Below, in pieces: positions 33,132 through 36,297 of a stretch of 36,297 nucleotides of DNA. The stretch is taken from positions 1 through 36,297 of the forward strand of contig CALZIQ010000023.1 of NCBI GenBank assembly GCA_945787735.1. Direction: 5' to 3'. The notes under the pieces are model-generated. The model had not been told where the DNA came from. It saw only the letters and a program-made list of their open reading frames with translations, and did no database searches. Every line of letters starts with the position of its first letter. Positions within the stretch are counted from its first letter, which is position 1. The DNA comes from an uncultured Chromatiaceae bacterium. Lineage in GTDB: Bacteria; Pseudomonadota; Gammaproteobacteria; Tenderiales; Tenderiaceae. A program made the translations under genes and the position numbers.

Positions 33132-35006
33132 ATGGCTTTAATTACCTTGCGCGGTGTGGTGGTCGGCTTTGGTGGCCCGGCGCTATTAGATGGTGTAGAT
33201 CTGCAGATCGAACGCGGCGAACGGGTCTGCCTGGTGGGCCGCAACGGTGCCGGCAAATCGACCCTGATGAAGGTGTTGGCCGGGCAAATTGTTCCCGATG
33301 ATGGCCAGATCGAGCGTCAGCAGGGTTTGGTGGTGACGCGTCTGAAACAGGAGGTGCCACATGACACCACTGGTTCGGTCTATGATGTAGTGGCCGATGG
33401 CTTAGGTAAACAGGGTGAGTTGCTGAGTCGTTATCATCATGCCAGTCTGAATTTGGCGACGGATTTCAGCGATGCTGCCATGGCCGAGCTGGAACGGGCC
33501 CAGCATGCCCTGGAGGCCAATGACGGCTGGGATGCCAGCCAGCGCGTCGACACTGTGTTATCGCGTCTTGATCTGCCTGCCGATGCTGAATTCAGTTCGC
33601 TTTCCGGCGGTCTGAAACGCCGTGTGTTATTGGCGCAAGCACTGGTGCTGGACCCCGATTTGTTGTTGCTTGATGAGCCCACCAACCATTTGGACATAGA
33701 CGCCATCCGCTGGATGGAAGAGTTTCTGCTCAATTATAAAGCAACGCTGCTATTTGTTACCCATGACCGTATGTTGTTGCAGCATCTGGCGACACGCATT
33801 ATCGATCTTGATCGTGGCCGGCTGACCTCCTGGCCCGGCGACTATGCCACTTATCTGGAACGCAAAGAAGCTGCCCTCGAATCAGAAGAAACCGCCAATG
33901 CACTGTTTGATAAACGCATGGCGGAAGAGGAGAAGTGGATACGTCAAGGCATTAAGGCGCGCCGCACCCGCAACGAAGGCCGCGTGCGGGCCTTGAAAGC
34001 GATGCGTCAGGAACATAGCGAACGGCGTAAGCGCATGGGTACGGCCAACATCCAAACCCAGGCGACAGAGCTGTCTGGCAAGATTGTTATTGAGGTCGAG
34101 GGCGTTAATCAGGCCTATGGCGACAAGCTTATCCTGAAGGATTTTTCTACCACCATCCTGCGTGGTGACAAGATTGGCATCATCGGTCCGAATGGCGCTG
34201 GCAAATCTACATTGTTGAAAATTCTATTGGGCAAACTCGAACCACAAAAAGGTGATGTCAAATTAGGCACCAAACTGGAAGTTGCCTATTTCGATCAGCA
34301 CCGCGCCCAGCTCGACCCGGAAAAGACCGTGATCGATAACATCAGCGATGGTCGTGATGAAATCACTATCAATGGCAAGCCACGCCATGTCATCAGTTAC
34401 ATGCAGGACTTTCTCTTTTCTCCGCAGCGGGCACGTACGCCGGTGAAGGCTTTGTCCGGTGGCGAGCGTAACCGGCTGTTGCTGGCCAAGCTGTTTACCA
34501 AACCTGCCAACATGCTAGTCATGGATGAGCCGACCAATGACCTGGACGTGGAAACCCTCGAGTTGCTGGAAGAGTTGTTGATTGATTACAAAGGCACACT
34601 GCTGCTGGTCAGCCATGATCGTGCCTTTATTAATAATGTGGTTACTGACTCGCTAGTGTTCGAAGGCAATGGTCAAGTAAATAACTATGTCGGTGGTTAT
34701 GATGACTGGTTGCGCCAGCGTAAGCTCAATGAGGAAAAGCCTGTATCCAAGTCCAAGTCTAGCGAAAAAAAAGTTAAACAAGCGCCAACCAAAAAACTGA
34801 GTTATAACGATCAGCGTGAGTTGGATGCCTTGCCGAAAAAGATCGAGGTGCTGGAAACAGAGCTTGAACAGATTCAGCAGGCCCTGTCTGATCCCGAATT
34901 ATATCAAAAGCAAGCAGACAAAGTGCCAACGCTAAATGCAAGGCGTGAAGAGGCCGAAGCTGAACTCGCCCATTGTTATGAGCGCTGGGAAGTGCTTGAA
35001 GGCTAG
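33132..35006 (+). CDS. uup: ABC-F ATPase, Uup type
   Basis: 624 residues from the ATG at 33132, five bases after GGAG; a GTG six bases earlier would extend the frame by two codons. It has two ABC cassettes without membrane segments. Walker A motifs are GRNGAGKST and GPNGAGKST, signatures LSGGL and LSGGE, and Walker B DEPTNHLD and DEPTNDLD. The linker at about 235-300 is charged. A C-terminal coiled coil (about 550-620, LDALPKKIEVLETELEQIQ) is the mark of Uup, which binds branched DNA and influences transposon excision and ribosome function. It ends 20 bases before a MITE-like repeat. Confidence 0.94.
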   Translation: MALITLRGVVVGFGGPALLDGVDLQIERGERVCLVGRNGAGKSTLMKVLAGQIVPDDGQIERQQGLVVTRLKQEVPHDTTGSVYDVVADGLGKQGELLSRYHHASLNLATDFSDAAMAELERAQHALEANDGWDASQRVDTVLSRLDLPADAEFSSLSGGLKRRVLLAQALVLDPDLLLLDEPTNHLDIDAIRWMEEFLLNYKATLLFVTHDRMLLQHLATRIIDLDRGRLTSWPGDYATYLERKEAALESEETANALFDKRMAEEEKWIRQGIKARRTRNEGRVRALKAMRQEHSERRKRMGTANIQTQATELSGKIVIEVEGVNQAYGDKLILKDFSTTILRGDKIGIIGPNGAGKSTLLKILLGKLEPQKGDVKLGTKLEVAYFDQHRAQLDPEKTVIDNISDGRDEITINGKPRHVISYMQDFLFSPQRARTPVKALSGGERNRLLLAKLFTKPANMLVMDEPTNDLDVETLELLEELLIDYKGTLLLVSHDRAFINNVVTDSLVFEGNGQVNNYVGGYDDWLRQRKLNEEKPVSKSKSSEKKVKQAPTKKLSYNDQRELDALPKKIEVLETELEQIQQALSDPELYQKQADKVPTLNARREEAEAELAHCYERWEVLEG

Positions 35007-35025
35007 AGCTGAATTATTTGTAGAC

Positions 35026-35130
35026 GTAGGGTGCGCATTGCGCACCATTGGAATATCTAATACCACCATGCCTATCTCGCGCCGGGTTTTATTTATTGAT
35101 GGGTATAATGGTGCGCGGTAAGTACCCTGC
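35026..35130. repeat. MITE-like palindromic repeat, about 105 bp
   Basis: The 27 bases at 35026-35052 match the reverse complement of 35104-35130 at about 19 positions, with GCGCACCATT common to both ends. The left end has a 7-base hairpin GGTGCGC-ATT-GCGCACC (35030-35046). It lies between the convergent genes uup and DUF2141-MipA and has no coding capacity. The same core as the one at 623-642 indicates a dispersed family. Confidence 0.6.
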
Positions 35131-35167
35131 CTGGCTAGATCATGGCTTCTAAAAAAAATATTTTTTA

Positions 35168-36286
35168 TCAAATGACATAAGTAATAACCGCAAACCCTTT
35201 AATAACATAATTTTCACTAACTATCGGGCTGTCAGTAACTTCATTGCTTAGAGATTCGACAGAAAGGTTCAACACAAACAACCAATCTCTTGTGATCTCG
35301 ATAAATGTTCCAAAACCCGCTTCAACGCTAAACACATCATCAAGAGCATAAGCTTGACGATCGACGCTGGCTTTATTCGCCGGCACACCAAAATCATGAT
35401 TCGCGAGCTTCGAGCTAGTCCAGTTGAATGCAATTTCTGGAGTAAATCTCACAACACCTAACTGTAATGATTTGTCGAGCTCGATACGGGCTTCTGCGCC
35501 GCCTATCTTATTGAGTACATCATGCTGATAACTTGCTGAAACATCGAATCCGCCTGACAACACTGCTTGTAAGGCCAGGCCTGCCATGAATGTATCGCTG
35601 CGATCACCCATGTCTGTAAGAAAATCACTATCGCTCTCATTGTATACGCCTATCCGGTATCTGCCAGTTGCGGCAAGCCGGAGTTTTCCGCTACCGATAA
35701 GTCCTAACTGGATATTTGGTCCATAAATCTGAAGTCGTTCGCCGGTATAGCTAATTGCAGGAATCACCTGGGTTACCGCATCCTTATAATTACGATATGG
35801 ACTGCTTCTTGCGATAAGGCCGACACCAACACCGATGCGGCCAAATTTACCTAGTGGGCGATACAGCTCCACATCAAATGTGCGTGATTCCCCTTCTTTT
35901 AATATAAAGGCAGCGCGTTTATAACTGGGTGGGCCTTTGGGTCGGTAGCGGTTAGAATATCCAAGTGGCTCTTTTGGAATGCCGATAAAATTCTTATCGA
36001 TTCGATCGTTATCATTTTCATCGTAGTAGGTTAGTAGGGCGTATTCACCAGGATCAATGTTCTTTATAAGATATTCTTTGCGACCATCGAAAGAATACTT
36101 AACAACCATCGCGGGGTCACGTAGATCACCAAACGTATTGGCTGAATCAAATAACACAAAAGCTACTGTTCCAGATGCCAGTGGGTTATTAATCCGTATG
36201 GCTAGTTCCGCAGCACTCACCTGTGGACAGCATGTAAGGAGGAATAAGCAACATAGAAAATATTGTGATGGATTATATGTTTTCAT
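35168..36286 (-). CDS. DUF2141 domain fused to a MipA/OmpV-like outer-membrane domain
   Basis: 372 residues. The signal peptide ends near PQVSA (about 25). Residues about 27-143 are a DUF2141 domain: LAIRINNPLASGTVAFVLFDS, then IDPGEYALLTYYDENDNDRIDKNFIGIPKEPLGYSN, with a calcium-loop-like DENDNDRID. Residues about 148-372 resemble MipA/OmpV barrels: RIGVGVGLIARSSPYRNYKD and IPAISYTGERLQIYGPNIQLGLI, with strands to the end. The fusion places a small periplasmic or surface beta domain on a barrel. Related OmpV-type proteins bind cell-wall or scaffolding partners. It is convergent with uup. The end lies at the right edge, with the ATG at 36284-36286 inside. Confidence 0.8.
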   Translation of the reverse strand: MKTYNPSQYFLCCLFLLTCCPQVSAAELAIRINNPLASGTVAFVLFDSANTFGDLRDPAMVVKYSFDGRKEYLIKNIDPGEYALLTYYDENDNDRIDKNFIGIPKEPLGYSNRYRPKGPPSYKRAAFILKEGESRTFDVELYRPLGKFGRIGVGVGLIARSSPYRNYKDAVTQVIPAISYTGERLQIYGPNIQLGLIGSGKLRLAATGRYRIGVYNESDSDFLTDMGDRSDTFMAGLALQAVLSGGFDVSASYQHDVLNKIGGAEARIELDKSLQLGVVRFTPEIAFNWTSSKLANHDFGVPANKASVDRQAYALDDVFSVEAGFGTFIEITRDWLFVLNLSVESLSNEVTDSPIVSENYVIKGFAVITYVI

Positions 36287-36297
36287 CTTATGGCTTA

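Overview
The window looks like the chromosome of a free-living, respiring gammaproteobacterium of roughly even base composition. The evidence is inferred from protein families: lipoproteins of the DUF2959 type, DUF2750, HopJ-like and YgiD-like proteins, Uup, cobalamin-dependent MetH, an HAE-type RND pump, c-type cytochromes with periplasmic thioredoxins, and a PEP-CTERM surface protein. No rRNA, tRNA, CRISPR array or prophage is visible. The only recognisable transposase is a partial IS110-family gene at the left edge.

Layout. 1-1200: an IS110-family transposase truncated by the window edge, its structured leader, a REP-like hairpin beside it, and about 560 bases of non-coding sequence holding a pair of inverted repeats. 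1203-6005: a cytochrome c'-like gene divergent from a five-gene operon. The operon encodes a His/Met-rich lipoprotein, an outer-membrane protein with a Cys-Cys-Gly-Gly-Gly start, a thioredoxin-like lipoprotein, a small cytochrome with an unusual CX3CH haem site, and a TlpA-like thioredoxin. I consider this the most interesting locus; I infer periplasmic metal (possibly copper) or redox handling. 6337-10340: a membrane sensor without an output domain, a GFA-type zinc protein, a 3-hydroxyisobutyrate dehydrogenase-like enzyme, a small unknown protein and a DODA-type dioxygenase. 10438-15889: a two-gene RND efflux system and an NmrA-type NAD(P)-binding protein.

16085-19014: small metabolic and unknown genes, including a GNAT-thioredoxin fusion, a HopJ-like protein, DUF2750 and a PrxQ peroxiredoxin. 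19404-20104: a self-contained PEP-CTERM unit with a near-consensus sigma-54 promoter and a strong terminator. 20229-23763: a DUF2959 lipoprotein, a PagL-like barrel and a large DUF6351-type hydrolase. 23750-29507: a leftward run of a GH100 invertase, MarC, MetH and then the DUF6351 gene, with the metH terminator lying inside the next gene. 29679-30769: a TetR regulator overlapping an ArsC-type arsenate reductase. 30874-36286: a TPR-GT41 glycosyltransferase, Uup, a small MITE-like repeat, and a DUF2141-MipA fusion protein.

Family assignments come from reading motifs and were not checked by a search. Start codons were moved from the longest frame where a ribosome binding site clearly favoured an internal start (HopJ, Prx, PEP-CTERM, PagL-like, Uup).
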